A stretch of DNA of 64,000 bases from Acidobacteriota bacterium (lineage in GTDB: Bacteria; Acidobacteriota; Thermoanaerobaculia; UBA5066), in contig JADJVE010000006.1 in assembly GCA_016716715.1 (NCBI GenBank), forward strand, positions 270,800 to 334,799. Reading direction: 5' to 3'. The translations under genes were made by a program, and so were the position numbers. Below, in pieces: positions 17,534 to 26,172 of this stretch; within the stretch, counting starts at the first letter, position 1; every line of letters starts with the position of its first letter. The notes beneath the pieces are model-generated. The model ran no database searches, had not been told where the DNA came from, and saw only the letters and a program-made list of their open reading frames with translations.

Positions 17534-17892
17534 GGGGGCGTCCCGGTTTCGACGGGGCATTCAGCGATCGAGGAGCACGCCGAGCACGGCCGTTCGCTCG
17601 TAAAAACGACGGTCAAATTCAATCGCCAACAGCGATTACGCTCTCGCGGCTTAATTAGCCGTGACGGGCGCCGGGGAGCCTGTCCGGGGCGCCTCGGCGT
17701 TTGACGCGAAATCCGGACTGGGGATCATCTCCGCCGCCTGAAGAGATGGCCCGAGAAGCTCAGGATCGCCGCCGCGCCCGGTCGTCCGGACCTGAAGACG
17801 CGGTGGTTAAAAAAAACAAGTCCGGACTGAGCGTGGAGAATCTCGACGTTCGGGCGCTTCGGACGGGGGTTCGACTCCCCCCGCCTCCACCA
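17534..17892 (+). ncRNA. ssrA: Transfer-messenger RNA (tmRNA, one-piece)
   Basis: The 5' end GGGGGCGTCCCGGTTTCGACGGGG is the standard tmRNA start. The 3' end is GGTTCGACTCCCCCCGCCTCCACCA, whose acceptor strand pairs with the 5' GGGGGCG. Between them lie the tag frame and pseudoknot region, with the A-rich GGTTAAAAAAAACAAGTCCGGACTG. Length is 359 nt. It rescues stalled ribosomes together with SmpB and adds a degradation tag. It is divergent from the amiC operon; the short gap contains a CCCGGG-N8-CCCGGG inverted repeat (17483-17502). Confidence 0.96.
17625..17654 (+). other. tmRNA tag-peptide frame (ANSDYALAA, stop TAA)
   Basis: The resume codon GCC at 17625 starts a frame reading Ala-Asn-Ser-Asp-Tyr-Ala-Leu-Ala-Ala and ends in TAA at 17652-17654, followed by the usual AATTAGC. 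The C-terminal YALAA is the ClpXP-recognised end found in most bacteria. Confidence 0.93.
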
Positions 17893-17962
17893 TTTACGGC
17901 AAGCGGTATTTCCGCTGGCGAACCGGCCCCGGGAAACGCGGCGGCCGGGGGATTTCCGGGTC

Positions 17963-19465
17963 TCAGGCGACGGACGTCGGTGTCAGCGTGCCGTGGGTGA
18001 ACGCGCGGCGGCCACCCCGGGGAATCTCCGGGGGTCCTCCCGCTGGGGGGGGGGGGGTGGGGGGGGGAAGAACTTCGCGACGTCCGCGTCCATGTCCGGC
18101 GGCGGGACTCGCGGGGGGAGGCGGGCCGCGAGCCGTCAGTCTCGCGCCCCCGGGGGGGGGGGGGGGGGGGGGGGGGCGGCGCGGGGCGCGCGTCCGCGTC
18201 CTCCCGCGCTGCCCGACGCCCGGGTAGAGGACGAAGCGCGCGTCGAGGCCCGCCTTCTGGTAGAGGCCCTCGGCCCCCTTCCAGCGGGAGACCGGCGTCG
18301 GGCCGAAGAGACGGAAGACGAGATCTTCGTCGGCCTTCGAGAAGCTGTCGCGGTAGATCACCGCGTCGTTCGCGTCCTTGTCGCCGAGCAAGAAGAGCCA
18401 CGCGACGGCCTTCAACGCGCTCTCGTCGACGGGCCTTCCCACGAGCGCGCGGACGTCGGCCACGCCGACGGGGTACGGCAGCGTTTTGCCGTCGGCCTTC
18501 TCGACGGGCGCGATCGGCCAGCCGCCCGGCGACCCACAGGCCACCGCGAGGACCCGCGAGGGGTGAAGGACGGCGAAGCGGTTCACGAACGAACCCGACG
18601 CCGAGAAACCGCGCAGGAGGAGTCTTGCGTCGACCGTGATTCCCCTGGCCGCGAGAACCGCCCGCGCGTCGTCCGCCATGGCAAGGAGCTGCAAGTCGAC
18701 ACGCCGGAACGCGGGAGCTTCCGTCTGCAGGGCCGCGCGCGTGAGCGCGTGGAGGTAAAGGTTTTCGTCGCCCCCGATCGGCGGCCGCGGAAAGAGCGGC
18801 ACGAGGAGCGGCGCGCCGAGCGCATCGGCGAGCGCCGCTTGCCGGCGCACCTCGCACGTGGACGCGGCGCGGATCATCTCCACGTCGTCGGTGGTGTACC
18901 CCGTGTTGTTCGGGACCACGAGGAGGTGCCCCGAGCGTGGCGCCTTCGGCACGTAAAGGAAGTACGGCCAGTGGAAGCCCCGCGCGGGCGCCGCCGGCTG
19001 CTCGGACGTGAGCGCGGCGTTCATCTCGCAGCGATGGACGAGGAATCCCTTCACGCCGAAGAGGGCGCGGCCCCCGGACGCCTTCGAGGGATCGATCTCG
19101 AGGACGTACTTCCCCGCCGCGAGCACACGCGTGACGTCGGACTCGCCCCGGCGCCCGGCCCACGCGAGGACCGGCGCGCCGTCCGGCCCGACGAGCGTCA
19201 CCGAGGCTTCGCCCTCGCGGGTCTCCATCCAGAAGCTGAGCCGGTGCCGGTCGCTGGCCTTCGGAAGCAGGAACTCGAAGCGCACGGGCTTCTGCCCGAG
19301 GCTGAAGCCCTGCGTCATGTTGAACCCGTCGGCGACGAGCGCGGCGTTGCGCTTCTTCGCCTCCGCGGCGAGCGGGTCGGGCGCCTGGGCGTCGGCCCCC
19401 GGCGCGGCGGCCGCCCCGCACGACACGAACAGGATGAGCGCCGCGCACGCGGCTCCCCGGACCAT
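17963..19465 (-). CDS. Secreted alpha/beta hydrolase; C-terminus corrupted
   Basis: The protein starts at ATG 19465 with a signal or lipoprotein leader (MVRGAACAALILFVSC). A beta-rich N-terminal domain is followed by an alpha/beta-hydrolase core. Recognisable elements are HLLVVPNNTGYTTDDVEM, the nucleophile elbow GFSASGSFVNRFA, and the strand FLLGDKDANDAVIYRDS carrying a likely acid. The end is unreliable. After RFVLYPGVG the sequence enters G-run DNA, while the plausible true C-terminus PDMDADVAKFF is found about 100 bp further on in a different frame. It lies 2 nt after the serine-hydrolase gene, so the two are cotranscribed. Substrate unknown. Residues encoded below about position 18217 should be ignored. 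Confidence 0.7.
   Translation of the reverse strand: MVRGAACAALILFVSCGAAAAPGADAQAPDPLAAEAKKRNAALVADGFNMTQGFSLGQKPVRFEFLLPKASDRHRLSFWMETREGEASVTLVGPDGAPVLAWAGRRGESDVTRVLAAGKYVLEIDPSKASGGRALFGVKGFLVHRCEMNAALTSEQPAAPARGFHWPYFLYVPKAPRSGHLLVVPNNTGYTTDDVEMIRAASTCEVRRQAALADALGAPLLVPLFPRPPIGGDENLYLHALTRAALQTEAPAFRRVDLQLLAMADDARAVLAARGITVDARLLLRGFSASGSFVNRFAVLHPSRVLAVACGSPGGWPIAPVEKADGKTLPYPVGVADVRALVGRPVDESALKAVAWLFLLGDKDANDAVIYRDSFSKADEDLVFRLFGPTPVSRWKGAEGLYQKAGLDARFVLYPGVGQRGRTRTRAPRRPPPPPPPPGGARLTARGPPPPASPAAGHGRGRREVLPPPTPPPPAGGPPEIPRGGRRAFTHGTLTPTSVA
18038..18217. other. Poly-G/low-complexity stretch, probable assembly artefact
   Basis: This stretch contains G runs of 13 (18045-18057), 9 (18059-18067) and 25 (18152-18176) bases, and splits the C-terminus of the hydrolase. 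The piece PDMDADVAKFF between the runs (about 18068-18105, reverse strand) is what should follow YPGVG. A degenerate near copy of its DNA, sharing CGTCCGCGTCC, is at about 18188-18200. No gene, RNA or repeat family is visible. It is best read as low-quality read ends joined by the assembler. Confidence 0.75.
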
Positions 19466-19467
19466 GC

Positions 19468-21459
19468 CTAGTTCGCCCTCGCCTCGTCGAACGCGTACTC
19501 GTGCTGCGCGTCGCGCAGGACGAGGGAGCGCTTTCCGTCCTTGTCCGCCACGACGAACTCGAAGCCCTCGATCGTCGGGTCGATCGTGATGAAGGAGATC
19601 GTCCCGTCGTCGTTCTTGCGCGACGCGACGACGCTGTGCCACTCGCCAACGTCGAAGACGACGGCGCCGCCCGCGCCCTTCTTCACGGCGAGATCGCCGA
19701 GGGCCTTGCTCGCGTAGCGCGGCGCGAGCTTCGCCGCCGCGGAGGCGTCGGCCGGGATCACGAGGCGCTCGCGCGCCTTCGCGATGGCCGCCGCCCGCTG
19801 CTTGACCCCGACGCGGATCGACTCCTCGGCCTCCGGCTTGCCGTCGAAGAGCACCTCGACGAGGCGCCTCAGGAGCGGCCCGCGCAGCGAGACGCCCGCG
19901 TCCGAGTTCGTCAGGATGACGGCGCCGACGCCGTGCTCGGGCAGCCAGATCATGTCGCTGTGGTACCCGGCGAGGTCGCCGCCGTGGTGCACGATCGGGA
20001 TTCCCCACTTCTTGTCCACGAAGAGGCCCATCCCGTACGTGACGTCCTCGCCGACCGCCACCTGCGGCGCGCGCCGCGCGAGGAGGTTCTCCTCCGAGAC
20101 GAGGCGCTTGCCGCCCGGAAGCGCGCCCTTCGCCAGCTCCATCGCCACGTACTTCGAGAGGTCGCGGGCGCTCGTCCACACGCCTCCGGCCGGCCGGGCC
20201 GGCACGATGGACTCGTTCAGGTCCATCCGGGCCCGCACGGTCTTCCCGTCCGGGTCGTCGCCGTGCGGCTGCGCGACGTTTCCCCTGAGGGCGCGGGCGA
20301 AGTCGAACGTGGTGTTTTTCATTCCGAGGGGCAGGAAGACCTTCACCCGCATCGCCTCGTCGTAGGCGGCGCCCAGCTCGCGTCCGGGATACGACAGCGT
20401 TCCTCCGATGAACCCCGCCGCGGCCGCCATCAGGTTGCTGTACTGGAAGACCTCGCCGAACTTGCTCGTCGGCTGCATGGTGCCGAGGAGGCCGAGCGCC
20501 GACGCGGGCGTCGCGCTCCGGTACTCGAAGAGCCATTCCATGTCCTGCCGCGGGAGACCCGTGCACGCGCACACGAGGTGCTTCACGAGCACCTGCTTCG
20601 TCGTCGCCGCGTCGCCGAGCCGGAACGCGGGATAGACCCCCGTGACGGGCTGGTTCCAGCCGAGCTTCTTCTCGTCGGCGAGCTCGGCGAGGAGCAGCGT
20701 CGTGAGCGCTTTCGTGTTCGACGCCGCGATGAAGAGCGTGTCCGCGTCGACCTTGTCCGGCTTGCCGAGCTCCTTCACGCCGAGGCCGCCTTCCCACACG
20801 ACCTTGCCGCCGTCGAGGAAGGCGAGGCCGACGCCCGGCACCGCGTACTGCTTCATGCCGTCCTCGACGAACGCCTTCAGGACCGCGATCCGGGAGGCGT
20901 CGAGCGGATGAGCCTTCTTCCCCGCGAAGGTCTCGCGCGAGTAACCCTTCGGCCGGAGGCTCTGCAGGACGAGACCGATCGGCGCGCCGCGCTTCTCGGC
21001 CGTCGGCTCGGTCGCGTCGAGGATGAAGACGATCCACGCCTTCCCGGCGCGCCACGCGCCGGCCACGACCACGACGCGCTCGTTCGGCGAGGTCTCGTAC
21101 TCGAAGCTCTTCCGCTCCTCCCACCCGTTGCGCGGGGCGCCCGGCGTCGCGAGCCTCAGCGGCCGCTTCGCGTCGGGCTTGTAGGCGGACCACGCCGCGG
21201 CGACCGCGGCCTCGGCGTCCTTCGCCTCGACGTCCACGAGCGCGAGATGCGAATCCCCCTCGGGCGGGTCCAGCACCACGAGCGGGCCCTTCGTCGTGAT
21301 CGTCCAGCCCGCCGGCGCCGTGAACGTCGCGCCCGCGGCCGTGGTGCGGGGCGAGTCGGCGGCGAGGACTTCCTTCGCGGGAGCCTGCGCCGAAGCGTTC
21401 GCGGCGGAAAGGGGAAGCGCGAGGACAAAAGAAAGAGCGAGGACTGAGAGGCGTGCCAT
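19468..21459 (-). CDS. Secreted serine hydrolase (class C beta-lactamase/PBP fold)
   Basis: 663 residues with a signal peptide (VLALSFVLALPLSAANASA). The N-terminal 190 residues are a separate beta-rich region. The serine beta-lactamase-like domain follows, with SNTK (Ser247, Lys250), YSN at 340-342 and the C-terminal HHGGDLAGYHS motif in place of KTG. The rest is a smaller beta domain. Such proteins are D-aminopeptidases, esterases or PBP-like amidases more often than true beta-lactamases, and resistance should not be inferred. The gene is the first of a two-gene leftward operon with the alpha/beta hydrolase (2-nt gap). Confidence 0.88.
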   Translation of the reverse strand: MARLSVLALSFVLALPLSAANASAQAPAKEVLAADSPRTTAAGATFTAPAGWTITTKGPLVVLDPPEGDSHLALVDVEAKDAEAAVAAAWSAYKPDAKRPLRLATPGAPRNGWEERKSFEYETSPNERVVVVAGAWRAGKAWIVFILDATEPTAEKRGAPIGLVLQSLRPKGYSRETFAGKKAHPLDASRIAVLKAFVEDGMKQYAVPGVGLAFLDGGKVVWEGGLGVKELGKPDKVDADTLFIAASNTKALTTLLLAELADEKKLGWNQPVTGVYPAFRLGDAATTKQVLVKHLVCACTGLPRQDMEWLFEYRSATPASALGLLGTMQPTSKFGEVFQYSNLMAAAAGFIGGTLSYPGRELGAAYDEAMRVKVFLPLGMKNTTFDFARALRGNVAQPHGDDPDGKTVRARMDLNESIVPARPAGGVWTSARDLSKYVAMELAKGALPGGKRLVSEENLLARRAPQVAVGEDVTYGMGLFVDKKWGIPIVHHGGDLAGYHSDMIWLPEHGVGAVILTNSDAGVSLRGPLLRRLVEVLFDGKPEAEESIRVGVKQRAAAIAKARERLVIPADASAAAKLAPRYASKALGDLAVKKGAGGAVVFDVGEWHSVVASRKNDDGTISFITIDPTIEGFEFVVADKDGKRSLVLRDAQHEYAFDEARAN

Positions 21460-21524
21460 GGTCCCTCCGTTCGGGCACAGTCTAGGACGCCAAGGGCGGT
21501 AGAGTGCCTCCCGGAGGCCTTCGC

Positions 21525-23066
21525 ATGCGCTCGCCCGCCCTCGCTATGTGCCTCGGGGCAACTCTCTCCGGCGCCGCGCTCCCGGCGCACGCTGTCCTTC
21601 CGCCGGGCGTCGACGACGCTTCGATCGCCGCCGCCGCCGTCGCGACCTTCCCGGAGTTCCTCGAGTTCCTCTCCCTCCCGAACGACTCCGCGAAGCCCGC
21701 CGACATCCAGCGCAACGCCGCGTGGCTCGAGTCGGCGTTCGCGCGGCGCGGCTTCACGACGCGCCTCCTCGACAACAAGGGCCGCCCGCTCGTCTTCGCC
21801 GAGTACGGCAAGGCCCGCCCCGCGCAGAAGACGGTCCTCTTCTACATCCACTTCGACGCCCAGCCTGTCGTCCCGTCGCAGTGGGCCCAGAAGGACCCGT
21901 GGCTGCCCGTCGTCAAGCGGCGCGGGCCCGACGGGAAGTGGGCCGAGGTGGACCGCGCCGAGCTCCTGAAGCCCGGCTTCGACCCGGAGCTGCGCGTCTT
22001 TGCGCGCTCGTCCTCCGACGACAAGGGCCCGATCGTGATGTTCCTCGCCGTATTCGATCTCCTGCGCGCGAAGAAGATCGACCCGGCCTTCCACGTGAAG
22101 GTTCTCCTCGACAGCGAGGAGGAGGTCGGCTCGCCCGGCATCGCCGCCGCCGTCGCCGGCAACGCCGCGCTCCTCGCGGCCGACGCCGTCGTCCTCCTCG
22201 ACGGGCCTGTCCACGCCTCGAGCCGCCCGACGCTCGCCTTCGGCAACCGCGGCGTCGTCGCCGTGACGCTCACCGTTTACGGGCCACGCGCGCCGCTGCA
22301 CAGCGGGCACTTCGGCAACTGGGTGCCCAACCCCGCGCTGCGCCTCGCGAAACTCCTTGCGTCGATGAAGGACGAGGACGGACGGGTGACGGTCGCCGGG
22401 TACTACGGGCGCACGAACCTCACCGAAGCGGATCGCAAGGCGCTCGCCGAGGTGCCCGACGACGAGGCCGCGCTGAAACAGAGGGTCGGCATATCGCAGC
22501 AGGAAAAGGTCGGCGTCACGTACCAGGAGTCGCTCCAGTACCCGTCCCTCAACGTGCGCGGCCTCGCGTCGGCGAGCGTGGGCGAGAAGGCGGCGAACGT
22601 CCTCCCGCGCGACGCCGTCGCCGAGCTGGATCTGCGCACGACCGTCGAGTCCGACCCGGCGTTCCTCGTCGGCCTCCTGAAGAAGCACGTCGAGGCGCAG
22701 GGCTGGCACCTCGTCGAGAAGGACCCCACGGACGAGGAGCGCGCGCGCTGGCCGAAGCTCGCGCGATTCGACGCGCACGCACCCGAGGAGGCCGCGCGGC
22801 AGCCGTTCGACGCACCGGTGGGCCGCTGGGCGGCGGCGGCGCTCGGCGGCGCATGGCCCGCCGCGCCGCTCGTGCGCATCCGGATGATGGGCGGCACGCT
22901 CCCGACGCACGCGATCGTCGGGCCGCTGAAGGCGCCGTTCGTGCAGGTCCCCGTCGTGAACGCCGACAACAACCAGCACGCGTACGACGAGAACCTGCGC
23001 ATGGGCCACTACCTGAGCGGCATGCGCTCGATGGCAGCGCTCCTCACGGCGCCGTACCCGGAGTGA
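21525..23066 (+). CDS. Secreted M20 metallopeptidase (carboxypeptidase/dipeptidase type)
   Basis: 513 residues from ATG 21525, preceded by GGAGG seven bases upstream; a GTG at 21504 is possible but less likely. After a signal peptide the di-zinc site motifs are HFDAQPVV (His109, Asp111), SSDDKGPIVMFL, DSEEEVGSPG and, near the end, NNQHAYDENLRMGHY. These match M20 peptidases that remove C-terminal residues or split dipeptides. The enzyme is exported and probably feeds on extracellular peptides. It is divergent from the serine hydrolase operon and followed after 15 nt by a small secreted-protein gene. Confidence 0.9.
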   Translation: MRSPALAMCLGATLSGAALPAHAVLPPGVDDASIAAAAVATFPEFLEFLSLPNDSAKPADIQRNAAWLESAFARRGFTTRLLDNKGRPLVFAEYGKARPAQKTVLFYIHFDAQPVVPSQWAQKDPWLPVVKRRGPDGKWAEVDRAELLKPGFDPELRVFARSSSDDKGPIVMFLAVFDLLRAKKIDPAFHVKVLLDSEEEVGSPGIAAAVAGNAALLAADAVVLLDGPVHASSRPTLAFGNRGVVAVTLTVYGPRAPLHSGHFGNWVPNPALRLAKLLASMKDEDGRVTVAGYYGRTNLTEADRKALAEVPDDEAALKQRVGISQQEKVGVTYQESLQYPSLNVRGLASASVGEKAANVLPRDAVAELDLRTTVESDPAFLVGLLKKHVEAQGWHLVEKDPTDEERARWPKLARFDAHAPEEAARQPFDAPVGRWAAAALGGAWPAAPLVRIRMMGGTLPTHAIVGPLKAPFVQVPVVNADNNQHAYDENLRMGHYLSGMRSMAALLTAPYPE

Positions 23067-23081
23067 GAGAGAATCCGTCTC

Positions 23082-23657
23082 ATGCAAACACCTCGCCGTC
23101 TCCCGCTGATGCTCGCCCTCTGCCTGGCCGCCCCCGCCCTCGCGCAGGGCCGGCCTGATCCGGCGGCCCTCCTCACCGCCCAGAAGGACGCGCTGAAGGC
23201 CTTCGCGGCCATGGACGGCGTCTGGCGGGGCCCCGCGTGGACGATCCTCCCGTCGGGCGAGAAGCACACGATCACGCAGACCGAGCGCATCGGACCGTTC
23301 CTCGACGGCGCCGTGAAGGTCATCGAGGGGAAAGGCTATGAGGCGGACGGGCGCGTCTCGTTCAACGCGTTCGGGACGATCTCCTTCAACCCCGCGAAGA
23401 ACGCCTACACGCTTCATTCGTACGCGATGGGCAACGCCGGCGACTTCGTCATCAAGCCCACGCCCGACGGCTACATCTGGGAAATCCCGGCCGGGCCCAT
23501 GACGATCCGGTACACGGCCGTCATCAAGGACGGGACGCTCAAGGAAGTCGGCGACCGCCTCGAGACCGGCAAGGACCCCGTCCGCTTCTTCGAGATGACG
23601 CTCACCCGCATCGGCGACACGACGTGGCCCGCGGGCGGGGCGGTGCCGCCGAAGTAG
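23082..23657 (+). CDS. Small secreted protein, DUF1579-like
   Basis: 191 residues with a signal peptide ending ALAQG. The mature part opens with MDGVWRGPAWTILPSGEKHT and continues as alternating strands (EADGRVSFNAFGTISFN, GYIWEIPAGPMTIRYTAVI, FFEMTLTRIGDTTWP). This pattern resembles DUF1579/lipocalin-like beta barrels with a starting Gly-x-Trp. No catalytic residues are visible. It follows the M20 peptidase gene by 15 nt and is likely cotranscribed. Confidence 0.7.
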   Translation: MQTPRRLPLMLALCLAAPALAQGRPDPAALLTAQKDALKAFAAMDGVWRGPAWTILPSGEKHTITQTERIGPFLDGAVKVIEGKGYEADGRVSFNAFGTISFNPAKNAYTLHSYAMGNAGDFVIKPTPDGYIWEIPAGPMTIRYTAVIKDGTLKEVGDRLETGKDPVRFFEMTLTRIGDTTWPAGGAVPPK

Positions 23658-23754
23658 TCCCGTCGCGTTAACGCTTCCCGGGCTTTCTTCTGGCGCGCGC
23701 TCGATCCGCGACATAGATTGCGACTCGCTCTTGCAACGACAGAAGGAGGCGCGC

Positions 23755-24306
23755 ATGCGCCGCCCCGGAGTAACACAGATGCGCCAACGTCGCCTCGCCG
23801 CGCTCGTGCTTTTCGCACTCTTCGGCCTCGGCGCTTCCGCGGCGCTCGCGGCCGACAGCACCCCGACTCCGCGAACCATGTCCCGCGGAAATCTCGTCAA
23901 AGTGCGGCCGAGAACTCCGCAGTTTCCTCCCGACGTAAAGGCCCGCGGCGACCGACTCTGGAATGCGGCGTCACCCGCGGTGAAGGCCTGGGCGAGCCAG
24001 AACGCGCCCCAGGTCGCGAAGGGACCCGGCGACCCCGAGGCCCTCGCTCACGCCGCCGCTCAGGCCCGGTCGGCTCACACCCGAGGCGGCGGCGCCGCTG
24101 ACTCTCTCTCGTTCCTCCTGCTCTACGAGGCCTCGAGGAGCCTGCAGGCCAAGAGCGACCTCGACTCCATGTCGGAGATGGGCGAGATGGAGTCGTTGCG
24201 CCTCCAGATGGCGATGGACCGCCTGAGCAAGATGATGTCGACGCTCTCGAACCTGATGAAGAAGATGTCGACGACCCAGGACGCCATCATCCAGAACATG
24301 AAGTAG
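23755..24306 (+). CDS. Secreted helical protein, paralogue of the gene at 26173
   Basis: 183 residues from ATG 23755, which has an AAGGAGG ribosome-binding site five bases upstream. A basic N-terminus and signal peptide (LVLFALFGLGASAALAA) are followed by an all-helical mature chain. It includes ASPAVKAWASQNAPQVA, a central SFLLLYEASRSL and a Met-rich amphipathic coiled stretch (SEMGEMESLRLQMAMDRLSK). Similar spaced elements occur in the protein at 26173-26796, suggesting a paralogous pair. Function unknown; an extracytoplasmic location is inferred. Confidence 0.7.
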   Translation: MRRPGVTQMRQRRLAALVLFALFGLGASAALAADSTPTPRTMSRGNLVKVRPRTPQFPPDVKARGDRLWNAASPAVKAWASQNAPQVAKGPGDPEALAHAAAQARSAHTRGGGAADSLSFLLLYEASRSLQAKSDLDSMSEMGEMESLRLQMAMDRLSKMMSTLSNLMKKMSTTQDAIIQNMK

Positions 24307-24431
24307 GAACCTGGAGGAAGCGCGCATTTGCGTCGCCCAGCCGCAGAGGCGCTGAGGCCGGCGCGAAGAGGGGAAAACCTTCCGGGCTCCGGTGAGACGC
24401 GGTATCGTTCGCGCAGACAGGAGAACAATGA

Positions 24432-24821
24432 ATGAAATATCTGCGCGTCATTCTCGAAGTGTGCGGAGCCGTCCTTCTTGCCGCGACGCTCGTCGTCGGT
24501 TCGCGGCCTTCGGCCGCACAGGTCTCAAAGGAGACGCAGACCATCAAGCCCGCTGTCCCCTACGCGCAGTTGAAAGATGCGAACTACATGCTCATCTCCG
24601 CACTCCAGGATCGCGTCGATAGGCTCGAGGCGAAGCTTGCGACGGTCCAGAAGGATTACGCGGGCCACACGCACCACTACATTGCGCCCCAGTGCCAGTA
24701 CGAGAATCTCGCAACGTTCAAGAACGAGCTCGCTCACGGCGCCACGAACATGGGCGTGTGCCTCGTCAATCCCGCGGCCATCAACCGCAACGGCACCCCA
24801 ACAACGCCGCCGATGAAGTAG
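24432..24821 (+). CDS. Small secreted protein with coiled coil, function unknown
   Basis: 129 residues: a signal peptide (ILEVCGAVLLAATLVVGS), a short coiled coil (LISALQDRVDRLEAKLATVQKD), then a histidine-rich AGHTHHYIAPQC. The C-terminus contains two cysteines and a Thr/Pro tail. HTHHY could bind metal but this is speculation. The gene lies between two paralogous helical secreted proteins and ahead of the FMN dehydrogenase gene on the same strand. Confidence 0.65.
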   Translation: MKYLRVILEVCGAVLLAATLVVGSRPSAAQVSKETQTIKPAVPYAQLKDANYMLISALQDRVDRLEAKLATVQKDYAGHTHHYIAPQCQYENLATFKNELAHGATNMGVCLVNPAAINRNGTPTTPPMK

Positions 24822-24907
24822 GCACGCAACCCGCTCCCCGTCGCGCCCTTCGCCACTGGAATCGCCCGGCTGATCCGCCGCCGCTCCGCCGCATCCGGGA
24901 GGTCTTC

Positions 24908-26119
24908 GTGAACGACGTCGCCCGCCGCGATTTCCTGCGCTTTCTCGCGGCCAGCCCGCTCCTCGCCGGGCTCGGCAGCCTCGACGTCTTCGCCGACGGG
25001 GTCGAGCCGCTCGCCGACTCCGCCGCGAAGGCGCTGGACGTCTTCGAGCTCGAGGCCATCGCGAAGAAGAACCTTCCGCCCGCGCACTGGGGCTACATGG
25101 CGACCGGCGTCGACGGCGACGCGACGCTCCGGGCGAACGGCGAGGGCTTCGCGAACCTCGCGCTGCGCGTCCGCCGTCTCGCTGGCGTCCGCGCCCCCGA
25201 TACGTCTGTCTCCCTTTTCGGCACGACGTGGGAAACGCCCATCGTCCTCTGCCCGGTTTCCAGCCAGCGCGCGTTCCACGACGACGCCGAAATCGCGACG
25301 GCGCGCGCCGCGCGCTCGCGGAGGACCCTGCAGATCCTCTCCACGCTCTCGTCCACCGGCGTCGAAGACGTCGCCGCCGCGCGCGGCGGCCCGGTCTGGT
25401 ATCAGCTCTATCCGACCGATCAGTGGTCCGTCGCGCAGGGCCTCATGAAGCGCGCCGAGGCCGCCGGCTGCCCCGCGCTCGTTCTGACCGTCGACCTGCA
25501 GGGCGGATCCAACCGCGAGACCGTCGTGCGCGGGCGACGCCTCGACACGCGCGACTGCTCGTCGTGCCACGCGGCCGACCCGTTCGACGTCGCCGGTGCG
25601 CTCCCCCGCCGGGCGATGTTCAGGGGGCTCGACGTTTCGAAGGTCACGTGGATCTTCCCGCCCGACGCGACGTGGGACTACGTCGCGCGCATCCGAGCCG
25701 CGTGGAGAGGGAAGCTTCTCCTCAAGGGCATCGTCACGCGCGAGGATGCCGAGCTCTGCCTCGCCGGAGGCGTCGACGGCATCGTCGTCTCGAACCACGG
25801 CGGCCGCGCCGAGGAGAGCCTCCGCCCCTCGATCGACAGCCTCGTCGAGGTCGCAGCGGCCGTGAAGGGGCGCGTCCCCGTGATCCTCGACGGCGGCATC
25901 CGCCGCGGAACCGACATCTTCAAGGCGCTCGCGCTCGGCGCGACCGCCGTCGGCATCGGGCGGCCGCAGGTGTGGGGCCTCGCCGCGTTCGGGCAGGCGG
26001 GCGTCGAGGCCGCGCTCGACATCCTGCGGCGCGAGCTGGAGATGGTCATGCGCCAGGCGGGCACGACGAGCCTCGCGAAGATCGACCGCTCGTACGTCGT
26101 CGACCGAAGGCGAGGCTGA
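24908..26119 (+). CDS. Tat-exported FMN alpha-hydroxy-acid dehydrogenase with CXXCH motif
   Basis: 403 residues from GTG 24908, chosen because it opens directly into a Tat signal (RRDFLRFLAASPLLAGLG). The TIM-barrel FMN enzyme of the lactate/glycolate oxidase family is complete: TPIVLCPVSSQRAFHDD, WYQLYPTDQW, LVLTVDLQGG, the catalytic-base motif VSNHGGR (His297), and the phosphate-binding VILDGGIRRGTDIFKALALGA. Unusually, the loop after the LTVD strand contains CSSCH (Cys217, Cys220, His221), a covalent c-type heme signature. The expected reaction is oxidation of an L-2-hydroxy acid to the 2-oxo acid, here outside the cytoplasm with a possible built-in heme acceptor. Substrate not known. Confidence 0.85.
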   Translation: MNDVARRDFLRFLAASPLLAGLGSLDVFADGVEPLADSAAKALDVFELEAIAKKNLPPAHWGYMATGVDGDATLRANGEGFANLALRVRRLAGVRAPDTSVSLFGTTWETPIVLCPVSSQRAFHDDAEIATARAARSRRTLQILSTLSSTGVEDVAAARGGPVWYQLYPTDQWSVAQGLMKRAEAAGCPALVLTVDLQGGSNRETVVRGRRLDTRDCSSCHAADPFDVAGALPRRAMFRGLDVSKVTWIFPPDATWDYVARIRAAWRGKLLLKGIVTREDAELCLAGGVDGIVVSNHGGRAEESLRPSIDSLVEVAAAVKGRVPVILDGGIRRGTDIFKALALGATAVGIGRPQVWGLAAFGQAGVEAALDILRRELEMVMRQAGTTSLAKIDRSYVVDRRRG

Positions 26120-26172
26120 ATTTCGGCCCGAGAGGCATCGGGAGAGAATGGACTGGAACTGGAGGCCCCGCG

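Noticed and set aside
18038..18217. Poly-G stretch as a G-quadruplex element or CRISPR-like repeat
   Set aside because: It splits a conserved protein C-terminus and matches two other gene-splitting GC-only stretches, so an artefact is more likely.
19468..21459. Antibiotic-resistance beta-lactamase
   Set aside because: SxxK and YxN are shared by many esterases and peptidases; it has HxG instead of KTG and an extra N-terminal domain.
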